Positions 10,207 to 22,540 of a stretch of DNA of 64,000 nt are shown here, in pieces. Below the pieces are notes generated by a model. It had not been told where the DNA came from, searched no databases, and saw nothing but the letters and a program-made list of their open reading frames with translations. A program made the position numbers and the translations under genes. This DNA is from Pseudoscleropodium purum (taxonomy: Eukaryota > Streptophyta > Bryopsida > Hypnales > Brachytheciaceae): positions 17,174,001 through 17,238,000 of the forward strand of contig OZ017803.1 of the NCBI GenBank assembly GCA_963969395.1. The letters run 5' to 3'. How positions within the stretch are numbered: the stretch's first letter is position 1; every line of letters begins with the position of its first letter.

Positions 10207-13187
10207 CTAGTCAAACCAGCTTTCTAGCAATGGTACAGTTATGGCCGGTGCTTGAAGGTATGAATCCTCAACAATCTTCAGAGAAGGCTCGTTGGTTCTT
10301 GAAGTCTGCAAATTTTGTATCTTGTGCAACTTGTAATTCCACCGACTCCTAAATTGCACCTCAGGGAATTCATAACCCCGTAGAAGACCTTTGGTGTCTA
10401 GCTCAAGGGCCTTTGTATTCTCAACCTCAATGAGGAGATTTGGAAGAATTTTGGAGTTGGTCTTTGAAGTCTGCAATTTTTGTATCTTGTGCATCTTGTA
10501 GTGCCAACGACTCCTAAAGTGTGACTCAAGGCTTGGCAAAAGATCGTTTCCTCGTTTTGAGGTCTTTGTATTCTCCACTTCAATAGAAAGATCCTTTGGT
10601 TTTATTGGAGGAGCACATTCATGGGACTTCTTGGTGGAGTCTATATGTAGCTTTTGAAGCTTGTACTGCAACTTGTAAGTCTCATCTTCTTGTCGTTTTG
10701 ATCTTTTCCTGAAAACAACACACAATTGAAACTAAAATCAAGCCTTAGCCTTGACCATGCAATTGCATTGACCAAATTGACATTCACAAAGACACTACAA
10801 TGTACATTTGATTAGCACTAGTGCGGTAGTATCCTTCTTTGTGGTCATAGGAATTACCTCGTTTGACCCCAAACCAATGGATCCGGTGTAGTAATCGAAG
10901 GCTGACACTCTGATGGCCTAGCCACTATAGAACGTGGGGTCCTTGGCTTTGTAAAAACTTCTATACGCTTCCCTTCACTGCGCTTGTTCCGCTCTACTTT
11001 CAAGGCTACATCACATTTCATTAAAATGACAATTTATGTTTTTGAAAATCTAGCTAGCTAGATTGAGTCTAGATTTAAGTATTGCAAACAAACAATATAG
11101 AGCCTATGGAAGTGAAGGAACAAAAGAACAAAACAAAAATGAAAATCACCATGTTTCTTTTGTTCCGTAGTAGAAACTGGGTCTTCCATTTCTTCATCAG
11201 AGCTCTCTTGGTCCTCACTAGACTCCTCATCAATAGAAATTGGGTCTTCCATATCTTCATCAGCTTGTTCTCGCTTTGCAATCACTTCTTTGAAGTATTG
11301 GCAAAGTGATATTATGTCCTCATGTGGAAGACCTATAGGAGGAATGTTCCCTCGAGCCCTTTCATAGGCCAAGAATTTACGCAAACCTGGAAATATTAAT
11401 ACACATTAGCAAGCATGGGTCCAAAAAGTGCTTTATGTAATTACATTTGCCTCAAAACAAATTCCCTTCATATGTATGATTGTATGTAAATGCTAATATA
11501 TATTCACAACATTATATTTGTCGTCTAAACACTCACCCACATATATATCAAAATATGATCATAAAATGTAACTTACATATATTTGATAGAACTTGAATTA
11601 ATGCTCCCTACTGTCAATACATATATAACGTCAAATGAATACATGCAATATAATGTCAATCCATCATATCAGTAAAAGTCAACTTACATGGAGTGGGTTC
11701 TATTTTTGTATACTTTGGCCTGCTTTCCCTCTTGAGGAGCTCTCCAAATTCTTCACAGGTGAGCATTTCCCTCTACATTCCAAAAGCCCATCCAAAAGAT
11801 GTACGCATATATTTGAGATGTGTCTAAAATAAGCTAGCACTAAACCAATTACCAGTTCAATGTAAGAAATTGGGGGTATTATTGTATTAATTCATGATAT
11901 GATCAATAATGCGTACCAATTTTTGGTCATCAACATAATCTTCTTCCTCAAAGTTGAGTTTGATGCTTCAAGGATCCAAGGCATAAGGTTTGTATTTGAG
12001 GGCGGCACGGTCTTGCGCCCTACATGGAATGCATTGTGAATTTGTGATTGTATAAATTAGCACAATTTTTTTTGCAACTGGAACCTATAAATAACACAAT
12101 TACAAAAAATTCACATGCACAATCTGGGGTACAACTATATTGGCTAATTATTGAATGATGTCTCAATATATATCTTTATTTTCCTTGCGGGAATATCAGA
12201 AGTTTCCGAGATGATTTTATTATTTGAACAGGGGGAATCAAAGAATAGCAGCAACAAAGAATTGATAATCAGTGGCACAAATTTTTTGAGACAGACAATC
12301 TAGGAACCAAAGAAAATCTTGTGTATCTTTAGTTCAAAGGTAGATAAACTAATCACCATTCCATTTTACCTTGCCACCAAATAAGCTGTGAGGTGACTCC
12401 CTATACATTAGTTTCACACAAAAGATAGTAGTAGTTGAAGTAATAAAAATATTCCCATAGCTAACTTAGTACTACAATAATCAACCCGGCAACTTACTTC
12501 ACAAGCTTTTCCCCCATTCCAACCAAAAATCAGCATCTCTTTTGCATTCACATGACTACAAATGGACAGCCCAACAACTCGATCATCAATTCTTCATTTA
12601 CTTTGATCCACATCGATCATGACAAAGTGAAACATCTTTAAAATTGCACTTAAAACATATACCATTCAAGGCTCCTAACACGAGACAAAATTAAGGAAAA
12701 AGTTTCATGTGAAAGACATACCAAAAAAAAGACGCACTTTCTTCCCTGACTTTGAGGGATCGCTACAATCAATATGTTCAACAAAATTAACATCATGATA
12801 AATTTTATTTTTGTTGAAATGGGTAGAGCATAGTAATTTTTCATCCTCAACTAGTTTTATTGTTTAACAAATAACGTAGTTTTGATAAATTAGTGTTATA
12901 CTTATTAATATGACAAATAAAAAAGAATAAAAATTAGCATACATGTGCAGCTAAATCAGCATGAAAAGTTAGCATGCAAAGTCAGTTACAAACTTTGAAA
13001 GCTTGAGTACTCACTTGAACCAAGCACCAAAAAGCTTCGTGGTCTTGAAGTGGTGCACGTGAATGTATTTGCGTAGCTTTGGGTCCTCTACATTCGCTAA
13101 ACTCTTCATGCATGGTTTTAACTCACGAGGTGAGCCAGGCAATTTAGGACTTGCACTAGCGTTCATCCTTGGCAACTTTGACCCCAT
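10207..13187 (-). CDS. Six-exon gene of unknown function with one in-frame TGA (possible young pseudogene)
   Basis: I do not recognise the family. Exons on the minus strand: 13187-13015, 12019-11917, 11772-11688, 11386-11150, 11005-10858, 10708-10207. All introns are GT-AG (for example GTGAGT, GTAAGT and TTTTCAG), and the phases (2,0,1,1,2) match at every junction, giving 415 codons. This level of agreement is strong evidence for a genuine gene model. One break is visible: codon 75 is TGA (11970-11968) in exon 2, between YALDP and SIKLNF. The predicted product begins MGSKLPRMNAS, has a Ser/Asp/Glu-rich acidic stretch in exon 4 (DEESSEDQESSDEEMEDP) and a basic segment in exon 6 (RKRSKRQ). Exon 6 also holds a duplicated module of about 50 residues with EVENTK and FRSRW(H/N)YK. 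A nuclear protein is conceivable but is inference. The ATG directly follows TTTTGTAG, so a 5' untranslated exon may lie upstream, perhaps near 15.1-15.27 kb. Confidence 0.62.
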
Positions 13188-13919
13188 CTACAAAACATTT
13201 CCATTTGCAAACACATTCCAAAAAGATAAAAAACAAAAGTAAAAGTATGACAAAAATAATCTAGTCATTCCTACAAACTTGTCAATATATTGCATTTTGA
13301 TCTTACAAGCTTTGAATCAATCCAAATCCTATAGTATATATGTTGAAATGTATTGTTGGTTCCAAAGTTTACCTTGATCAGTGAGATTCACGCAGTACTT
13401 TAATTTCCCTCAATCTGCATAGACCAAAAATTGGTGTTCATACCATTAAGATACATCTTGAAAAGAGAGAATGTTAAACTGGGTAAATAAAGAATTTGAC
13501 TAAGTTATGACTAAATATTTTCACACAAAACTCAAGAACAAGAGCATGAAGGTGGAGCTTGTAGAATTGGAAGAAGACACTACACCTTCCCTTTAAAAAA
13601 AAAACAAGACCACATTACTATTCCGTATTCTCAATAGAACTCTTGTGAATAGTGAAGAACAAATTTGAGCTTTTGCGTATATGAAGTGCTAAATTGCAAG
13701 ACTACCGAGGCACACCAAGGTCCATAGGTGTTGACCAACTAACGAGGAATCTATTCAACTTTTTCAATATTTTTGAGTTCCAGCTAAGGCAATTGGAAAA
13801 TATTGGAAATTGTCCATTTGGCTTGTTGTAAACATAAAGCCAATTCAAGTTCTAAACTTAACACCATCACGCAGTACTTCTATAAAAGGCACTTCTATAG
13901 AGGTATTATGGTTAATTCT
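13188..13919. other. Spacer upstream of the unknown gene
   Basis: AT-rich sequence with no supported coding frame. It lies between the unknown gene and a tandem array and may be an intron of that gene if a distal untranslated exon exists. Confidence 0.3.
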
Positions 13920-14640
13920 AAAAAGACCACAAGGCCACTATTTAAGTTACTTCTGCAACACATTTTTTTGTACACCCAATTCTTTAGGAGTTAAAATGGA
14001 GTCGTTGACTGCAAAGCATGGAAATGAATTGATTTAAAAAGTCAAGACAATGGAATTTATGGAGCTAGGTTAGAAAGGTTTGATTTTTATTTAAACGTTA
14101 TTACCTTAAGGACCACAAGACCACCAAGTGACTTTTGTAACACATTTTTTTGCACTCCAAGTCCTTTAGGAATTAAAATAGAGTGTTTGATTGTCAAGCT
14201 TAGAAATGAAATGATTTAAAGAGTCAAGATGAGAATTTATGGACCTAGGTTAGAAAGGTTTGATTTTTCTAAAAAATTTAACCTCTAAAGGACCACAAAG
14301 CCACTAAAAAAATTTTGTAGCATATTTTTTTGCGCCCCTTAGTCCCTTGGAACTTAAAACAAGTGCATGACCATCAAGCACAACAATAAAATGATTTAAA
14401 GAGTTAAGACGGGAATTTATGGACCTAGGTTAGAAAGGTTTGATTTTTCAAAAAAAATTGACCCCTAAAGGACTACAACCTATTGACTTTTGTAACACAT
14501 TTTTTTGCACCCCATGCCTTTTAGGAGTTAAAATAAAGTACCTAACCATCAAGCATAGAAATGAAATGACCCAAACAATCAAGACAAGGGAATTTATGAA
14601 GTTAAATTAGAAAAATTTGATAGAAAAAGCCCCTTCTATA
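13920..14640. repeat. Tandem array of a ~180-bp unit (four copies)
   Basis: Four imperfect units are spaced about 180-187 bp apart. The marker words ACCACAAGGCCAC (13925, then variants near 14112, 14292 and 14472), TTTAGGAGTTAAAAT, GGAATTTATGGA and TTAGAAAGGTTTGATTTTT recur in the same order in each. Unit 4 is the most diverged. No coding capacity. Two more units lie at 15455-15835. Confidence 0.8.
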
Positions 14641-15454
14641 AAAGCCCTTTCTATAAATGTGCGTAGACAAATTCACGCCAAAAGGTCCAATCCAAACCCC
14701 AAACCACAGCTTTCATTTATGTTTCAAGATCACAAAACTTCGAAACTTGCAACTCAAGCTACATGAGTAGATGGCACCCAAGCACGTCGTCAATCAAGTT
14801 GCAAATCCGAAGAAAAACCTAAAAGAAAACACAATCAATATTGTAAAAAAAAGCACCAAAACAAAATCACCGCAATAATTTCAAAACAAACCTACAGTCA
14901 ACTTGAATTAACCCTACATATAGTTGTTCCCTACCTAAATTGCACACATGAATTAAAGCCATATTTTGTTCGCTAGTTGAAATCAAGGAACTAGATTCAA
15001 GCTGCATTGTCCTAGCTAGCATTTGTGAAAAAGCAAGATCAAAGTACCTAAAATTTGGATCGAAGCTAGCATGCTCTATGTACTAGTCAAGGACTCCAAG
15101 ACTCCAAGAGTTGGAAATTTCAATTAATGAAGTGCAATCAGTGCAATGAGACCGAGAAGACAACAAAGAGCAATATATGAGAAAAAAAGACGATTGTAAA
15201 CCATAGGATCGAGCAGAGAATGGAAAATAGCGAAAGAAGATGATCGGATTTTTGACACCATTGGATTGATCCATATGTCGTCTTCAAGTGGCATGGGTCC
15301 AAATTAGACCGGGACCCGCAATTCTAGTTAGCGGGGGTGTGATTGATGTGAAGGTCTGAGCTTGAAAAGTCAAGTTGGTTAAGTACGTGGCATTTTTCGA
15401 CTTTGACTTTTGATTTGTAAAATTGTCAATGTAGTAAAATTATATGGATGCATT
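14641..15454. other. Spacer between tandem blocks; possible 5' leader on the minus strand
   Basis: Read on the minus strand, 15275-15090 is pyrimidine-rich and resembles a plant 5' untranslated leader, but no splice chain to the gene at 10207-13187 can be proven. Nothing else recognised. Confidence 0.25.
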
Positions 15455-15835
15455 ATGGTTAATCCCTAAAGGAACACAAGGCCACCATTTAAGCTATTTC
15501 TACAATACGTTTTTTTTTCACCCAATTTTTTAGGAGTTAAAATGGAGTGATTGACCACAAAGTACAAAAATGAATCGATTTAAAGAGTCAAGACAACGGA
15601 ATTTATGGAGCTAGGTTAGAAAGTTTGATTTTTCAAAAAAAAATTTATTACCTTAAGGACCACAAGGCCACCAAGTGACTTTTGTAACACATTTCTTTTG
15701 CACCCCAAGTCCTTTAGGAGTTAAAATAGAGTGTCTTGACAGTCAAGCTTGGAAATGAAATGATTTAAAGAGTCAAGATGGGAATTTATGGACCTAGGTT
15801 AGAAAGGTTTGATTTTTCTAATGAAATGAATATGC
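15455..15835. repeat. Second block of the ~180-bp tandem unit (two copies)
   Basis: Two units about 186 bp apart carry the same ordered words as the 13920-14640 array (ACACAAGGCCACC, TTTAGGAGTTAAAAT, TTAGAAAGGTTTGATTTTTC). They run directly into dispersed repeat copy 2. Confidence 0.75.
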
Positions 15836-16707
15836 AACCATGGAATGTGATTTTATAATTTTCTATTCTAATTATAGAATAAAAAATATACACCATAATG
15901 TTCAATACTATTATATAAATTCACAAAATTTAAAAAGAAAAATTGAACATCATTTACATTTGATATGAGTTCTTCCACTTTTCATTTTGAAATTTGTAAT
16001 AATTTCAATAATATTCTAAAATAATGTAATTTTCTTACAACTATAATAAAACATGTAACCACTAATTTCAAGAAATAAACACAAAATATCACATTCATAG
16101 GTTCTTGCAAAATGAAGTTTGAAAAAAGAATTGTAGACTCGTCCTTTAAGAATTACAAGCCCCACTCAAACTTTACATGACATGGAAGTCTTGGCAATTG
16201 TGAACTCATTAATATACTAAACTTTAGAAGTGTTTGTTGACCAATTAATAGTTGGTGTTGAACTCTATATTTGTCAACCCCCCCCCAAGATTCAAATCCT
16301 ATGAGTAAAAGAAGACCGTATCAATAATATCTCTAATATTTTTTGTAATCTAAATTCAATCCAATCCAAATTTTTATAGCCTTTGTTATCTCAAAAGTTC
16401 TTGTTGGTTCCCTTCAAATATTTTTCAACTTCTTCAAGGCCTCAATTGAAAAGACATTAAATTCTTTATAGATTGAGATTCCATGATAGCTACAAAATAG
16501 ACCCTTTCAACTCTCATATTTTTCTTTTTAAATTCCAAATACGTCTTACTTTCATTCTACTATTTTTACCATGGATTCATTTCAATTTTGGCCCGGTACC
16601 TCAAAGGCCCCCAAAGGTTGTAAAGCAAACTCCATATATAATACATAAAAATACAAAATCCCAAAGTTTGTTAAAAAATTGGCTACACTAGTTTTGACCT
16701 AAAAGTC
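15821..16707. repeat. Dispersed AT-rich repeat, copy 2, first part
   Basis: Matches 7885-8757 throughout, with point differences and small indels. The match ends at the word CCTAAAAGTCATT, after which copy 2 continues with unrelated sequence until about 19195. Confidence 0.75.
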
Positions 16708-19194
16708 ATTTGTGGAATTAGATATAGTTTGTTTCCAAAAGTTCAATTCTTTAGTTTATAGATTTCAAATAAAATAATCCCCAAAAATTTCCTTATGGCC
16801 ATTTTGCCATTTTGTAGAAAATTACTTGAGTTAAGAGATAGGATTCATATTATTTGTTTCATGTAAATTTTAAAAAATTACTGAAACTAAATACACGTTG
16901 TTTAATTTTATATATGTAAATAAAATAGAGGCCATTTGAATGACTAATTTTTATCTTATTTTTTTCAACATTAGCATGGATTTTATTTATCTAGAATATT
17001 TATTCATTTTCTTGACAATTGGATGAATATATCCCCCCTTTATACAAGTATCCTTATTACTGTACAAATTTGATAATGATGCAATTTAATTGTTTCTAAA
17101 TAGGGGCACATCTTAGTTTAGATCATTGTGCTACTTTCTTTGATTTTAAGGTTTCTTCAATATTGTATTTTTCAACTTTCAATTTTTTATATGATTAATT
17201 TATGTAGGGTATATAGTTATTTCTTCAAGTGTTTGTTGATTGTCTTGCACATTTTTACAATATTTAAATATATGCATGGTTGGTATAGATTTTCAAATTT
17301 GTAAATTTTTTAAATAAAAAATTATTTTTAAAATATTTTCATTGTAACTTTTGGATTTACTCTTAGGATCTTCAATAATATTATAAATAAGTAAATTAGA
17401 TAAATGAAAGGTGACTAAAATTCATGGGATCTAAAATAATAACCTCTGATAAAATACCTCAATCAATCACCAAAAAATAGTTAGGATTGACAATTTGACA
17501 TGTGGGTCAAAATACACTCAAAGGTATTAATACTATTACTTTGCTAGGATTAGGTCTAGAGTCTTTTTCTGAATTTTTAAAGCTCTAAATTCTATTGATG
17601 TTGTTATTTTTAAACAAAAATTTGTAAATGAATAGTATTGCAATGCATTAATGCATGCCATTAATAAGTTGGAGAAAAAAAATTTATAGGTAAAATCCTT
17701 TGAAGGATATAAATGATGAGTTGTAAGGCTAAATTTAGTATCTATATTATAATATATAACACTTCAATAGGATATTTTTATCCACATTTTTTATACTTTT
17801 CAAGCAAATAACTATTAAAAAGGATTTTTTAGTGATTAAATTGTGGACTCAAAATAGTTTAGTTTTTAAATTTAGTCTTTTAATTTATTATTATTATTTT
17901 TAAGTATTGATTTTGTTTTAAAAAATTTTAACAATCAATTCCAAAAATAGCTTATATATAGGATCCTTGACGTAAATAAAGTATACATTTGTTTATTCTA
18001 ACATAATCATCATTTGGATTATTTTCTATATTAAAAAAAACATTCACATGTTTTTACTTTTGAATATTATAGAAATGAAAAAGTATTCAAATTGTAGAAA
18101 AAGAGTCATTTTGTACTCTATCATGTGGTTATGTACACATGTGATATTTTGGGATTCAATCACATTATTATTGATTATAAATTAAACACCTTTTCTATCA
18201 TTGAAAAATCAAACAAGCTAACATTTAAACTTCAATTGGAACCTTATCAATAAGTTTTTATAATTTTGATGAATAAAAAAATACTATTCTTAATATGATT
18301 TAAATTACTAGTAAAAAAGGACTAAATTATGACTTATAAATAATAGATTAGCTTTATAGTCAATAGCTAAAAAGAAACTACATTGTAGATTTTATTGGGT
18401 TTGATCCTTTTTTGATACCTTTGAATGTAATTTGACCCATGTTACCATTTGTTTTTTGAACTATGAAGGTTTTAATGTTCCTATATGTTATGTTTCTTCT
18501 CTTACTTTATATACTTTTGAAGAATGAAAATCCAATTTATTTTTTTGAATCTTTTCCTAAAATTTCAATTCAGTTCTAACTTTGCAAGCTATAATTACAA
18601 GATTTAAACTTCAAAATTGTTTAGTGCAAAAATTTTAGTAGAAAAAATTAAAGACTTTGGTTTTGAGATGTTGACTTTTAAAGATAGATATAAACTAATA
18701 AGATAGATATAAACTTCGGTCTTTAGAGAAGGCTGGCATGAATAAAGTGTCTTGTTTGTAATGGCAATAAACCTATGTCCAACAGATGAAGGGCCATTGA
18801 TGCAAAACTACTCTTCCCTTGCGAGAATAGATACTTTAGCTTCAAGTCACCAATTTTAAAGTAACTAAGGTAAAAAAACATAGGTAAGTATGCATTGTAT
18901 GTGCAATGGAAAGTGATGTTAAAACAATATATTACTCTATTGGGAGTAGTTGGTTGTTTTCTATTTTTCTATGGTGTGGGATGATAGATCCAACATATTG
19001 TATTGCAATTGTGTTGATTGTTTTAAAAGTGTGTTTCACTAGTGTGGCTTTTGAGTAGTTAGAGTTTGATTTAAAAGATTTTCATTGACAGAGCATGCAT
19101 TGTTCCTCTAGCTCCTACTATAATGACAATAAATAGGTCAACATTCCATCTTTGGACCATGATGTTATTGATTAGTGGTTAATATTTTTGGATT
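16708..19194. other. ~2.5-kb AT-rich segment separating two parts of repeat copy 2
   Basis: Because copy 1 is continuous across the corresponding point (8758-8770), this block is either an insertion into copy 2 or was deleted from copy 1. I see no terminal repeats, target duplication or coding frame that would name it. Confidence 0.45.
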
Positions 19195-19770
19195 TTGTTA
19201 TCTATTATTATTTGCAAGAATCTATCATTGGTGTATGTGAATTTTATGAATTGTATAGTGAGATGTTACGTGGTTATAGCAACTCTTAGAAAGCTTAAAA
19301 AAACACTTTTCTAAGCACTCTTTGAAGTTTCAACACTAATATTTTACAATGTACTTGGTCAAAGTCTTTGAGATTTTTTCACCATTCTCATACAAATTAC
19401 TGATGGAAATTCCTATAGTTGGAATTCTTAGCAAGCTACAAAAAACACTTTTCTAAGCATTCTTTGAAGTTTCAACACTAATATTTTACAATGTACTTGG
19501 TCATAGTTTTTGGGATTTTTTTTACCACATGCATACAAATTAGTGATGGAAATTCCTATGGTTGGAATGCTCAAATTAATGCAAAGGCACTTTTTTCTTT
19601 CATTTTAATTTTTTGCACTAGATATGACAATTTTTGAGATTTTTTCCACACATTTTCATACAAATTAGTAATGGAAGATTATGTGGTTGGAAAGCTCAAA
19701 TGCAAAAGCGCATTTTTCTTTCATTGTAGCTTTTTGCAGTAGACATGACAGTTTACAATTGGTATTAATT
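19195..19770. repeat. Dispersed AT-rich repeat, copy 2, second part, with local tandem duplication
   Basis: Matches 8770-9180. Inside it a unit of roughly 145 bp is present twice in tandem (about 19280-19425 and 19428-19570), sharing CTTTGAAGTTTCAACACTAA and TTTTACAATGTACTTGGTCA. Copy 1 carries the unit once. Confidence 0.7.
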
Positions 19771-21059
19771 TTTAACATCTTCTTAGCAAAGTTGATGTAG
19801 TGTTGTCCATTGACATCTTTTGTATTCAATTCTCACAATGTTGTGATTCAACGCCAAGAAATTCTCAACAAAAGATTTGTTAGCAACTGCTTTGTATAGT
19901 TTGAGGTTAAATTCATCACCTTTCATTGGTTAGAAGTTGCATTTTGATTCTTTCTAGGGGGATTAAATTACTATAAAGTCTTTAGAGCGTAATATCTATA
20001 AATTATTTTGCTTTAAGGTGTTTAAACTAGCTTTGGTTGTTGTCTATCAAGTTTTAGAGAGCCAATTTTGAATTGAATTTGAACCAAGTATATTTGGAAA
20101 GCCCTAAATTTATTTTGAGGATGAGTGAGTACTTATTATATCTGGTAATTTTTCTAAAAATGAAAATCAAGTGTGTATTTTTGAATATTTTGTTTAAAAT
20201 TTCAACTCAATTTTTCAACATAATTTTTAAAAATTCAACATTTGTAGTGCCAAAACTTTAAGCTAAGAAGTTTCAAAGTCTTAAAATCTAGTGAAGCAAA
20301 ATCCAAAAAAATTGGTTTTCATCCAAAGACAAATTGTTTGCAATCTATGCATTCAAAGTTTCTAAAATTTCTTTCACACATTCTTATAATGGTTTAGTAC
20401 AAGATCCTAAGGTTAAATATGCAAAATAACTATATCTAAAGATTTTGCACTTTGCAATAGAAATGACAATTTTGAGGGAGATTTGATGAAGAAAGACCTA
20501 GGGACTTTAGGATTTAAAGCTTAGAAATTCATCCAATTCACAACCTAAATATTCACTAAAACATCAAAAATCTAGAATTTAATAATAAACTCTTGAAGAT
20601 TTAAAATTAGAACCCATTAACTTTTTTGGATTGTTATTGTTTCAATGAGTATTTGAGGCACACTCTAATTTAACTATTAAATATTGAAAATTTAAAAATT
20701 TAAGACTAAAAATTATTCCATTTTTTTTTTAAATCATTAGTTAAAATTTAAAAACTTTAAAAACTAAATTTTACTACTTAGTTTAGAAAATTAAATCAAA
20801 AATTAAAAAAATTAATAGAAATTTAAAAAAAAAAATTAAAGGTTGTAGGAACTCAATGATAAAACCTTTGAGGATAATATTTGAAATTTGATAAAACAAT
20901 GATAGTTTTGGATTTTTGGTAGATTAATAAATAAAATATTTGCAAACTATAAACTAGGGCTTCATAGATCTATGCAATATTAGTAATTCCTAATTGAAGG
21001 TTTTGGGGCCCTATTATTTGGTCAGAAAACCTTGGCAATGGGAATTTCACATGGATATT
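19771..21059. other. AT-rich intergenic, no feature recognised
   Basis: Very AT-rich, with many homopolymer runs near 20700-20840. No supported gene. Confidence 0.4.
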
Positions 21060-21850
21060 GAAACCCAAAGATCATTAGATTTCTATTGGAACTCCTTTAT
21101 CATTTAATACTTTTTGGCTATTCATCTATAACTCTACTTCAAATATAGATTTTTTTTGAAATTTTGTCCAATACTTTAGAAAAACAAATTTGTAACTATA
21201 GAGTGTTGATTTTCTAATTTAAAAATGACACAATAAAAATACACTATGATGTTCTATACTATGATATAAACCTATAAAGAAATTTTTAGTTTTTTGAGTA
21301 TATATTGCATTTGATATGATTTGTTTCAATTATAATTCGTAAATTTGCCATAATATTCAAAAATTCCCTCAAAATATGAAATACTACAACTAACACAAGA
21401 CATGTAATTACATTTCTACAAATGAAGTGACAATTGTGGACTCATTATGCTTGGACTTCAAACGTGTAAATTGACCAATAGTTGAGATTAAATTCTATAA
21501 TTGTCAATATTAAAATTCTAAAGATCCAAGTTCTTTCAACTCTCATATACATTCATTCTAAATTCCAAATTGAATCTCAAAAGGTTCCCACTAGTTCCCT
21601 AAAAACACTTTTGAATTCCTTCAATTGAAAAACACTAACACCCAATTTAATAAGTAACTTCAAAATTTCATTAGTTTTGTTAAAACTTTAAAATTCTATT
21701 ATTCTCTCATTCAACCAATTTTATAGTTGTGACTTCAAAAAAATTCTACAATGACAATTGACAAAGTAGATACTATATTTTTCAATAAAGAAACCCAAAA
21801 ACGTACTTCAAAAATTGGCAAAACTAGTTCCAATCTAGTGAATGGAATTT
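21060..21850. repeat. Dispersed AT-rich repeat, diverged copy 3
   Basis: Shows the same order of landmarks as 7790-8760 (TTTGGCTATTCAT, CAAATATAGATTT, ATTTGATATGA, GTGGACTCATTA, GACCAATAGTTG, TTTCAACTCTCA), with much more substitution than copies 1 and 2. Confidence 0.5.
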
Positions 21851-22540
21851 TATAGCAATTTTAACTTCATGACTACAACTCATGGAGTGATTGTTTTCTA
21901 ATTTTTGAGCAACAAAACAAAATATTTTGCATCATGATTTTCTACAATATGTTATTAATTTGTAAAGAAACTTTTCATTTTTCAACATCAATTGCAATTT
22001 ATATGAATTGTTACACTTTTCATTCAAAAATTTATGAAAATTTCAAATCTATACAAAATATAAAATATTTATACAACTAATAGAAGACATGTAATCACAT
22101 ACATCTCTAAATAATAACTAGGACTCTATTATTCTCCATGTTATTAGTGACAATGAAATAACTCATTATTGATTCAAAAAGATATATGTTTATGAGCTAC
22201 ATTTCCTTGAATTTTAGAATTTTGGAATTTTGGCTAGCCTCTAATCTAGAAGTTAAAAGATTGAAAAATGTGCTTACAGACGAGACACTCCTACAACCAT
22301 GGCAATTAATTTTTTGACCTCTACAACAACAAGGCTTTGGTGTTTGTGTTTACTACTTGAGGCATCAATCCTAGTGAATGTCACAAAAGACCATGCATCC
22401 TTCTAACAAGGGACTTTCCTTTCTTTCATGACAAGCAATAAATAGGACCATTTGCAACATCTTGGGATACAATTACTTGCTTCCACAACAAGATAGAGAG
22501 TCCTACCATTAGTGTGTGAGATTAGTGTGAGTACATAAAT
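21812..22540. repeat. Long inverted-repeat arm (partner at 40010-40738)
   Basis: The reverse complement of this segment is found at about 40010-40738. Shared words include ACACTCCTACAACCATGGCA, GGTCCTATTTATTGCTTGTC (complement) and GGCAAAACTAGTTCCAATCT. Identity is high, with few differences. No coding capacity recognised. Confidence 0.75.
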
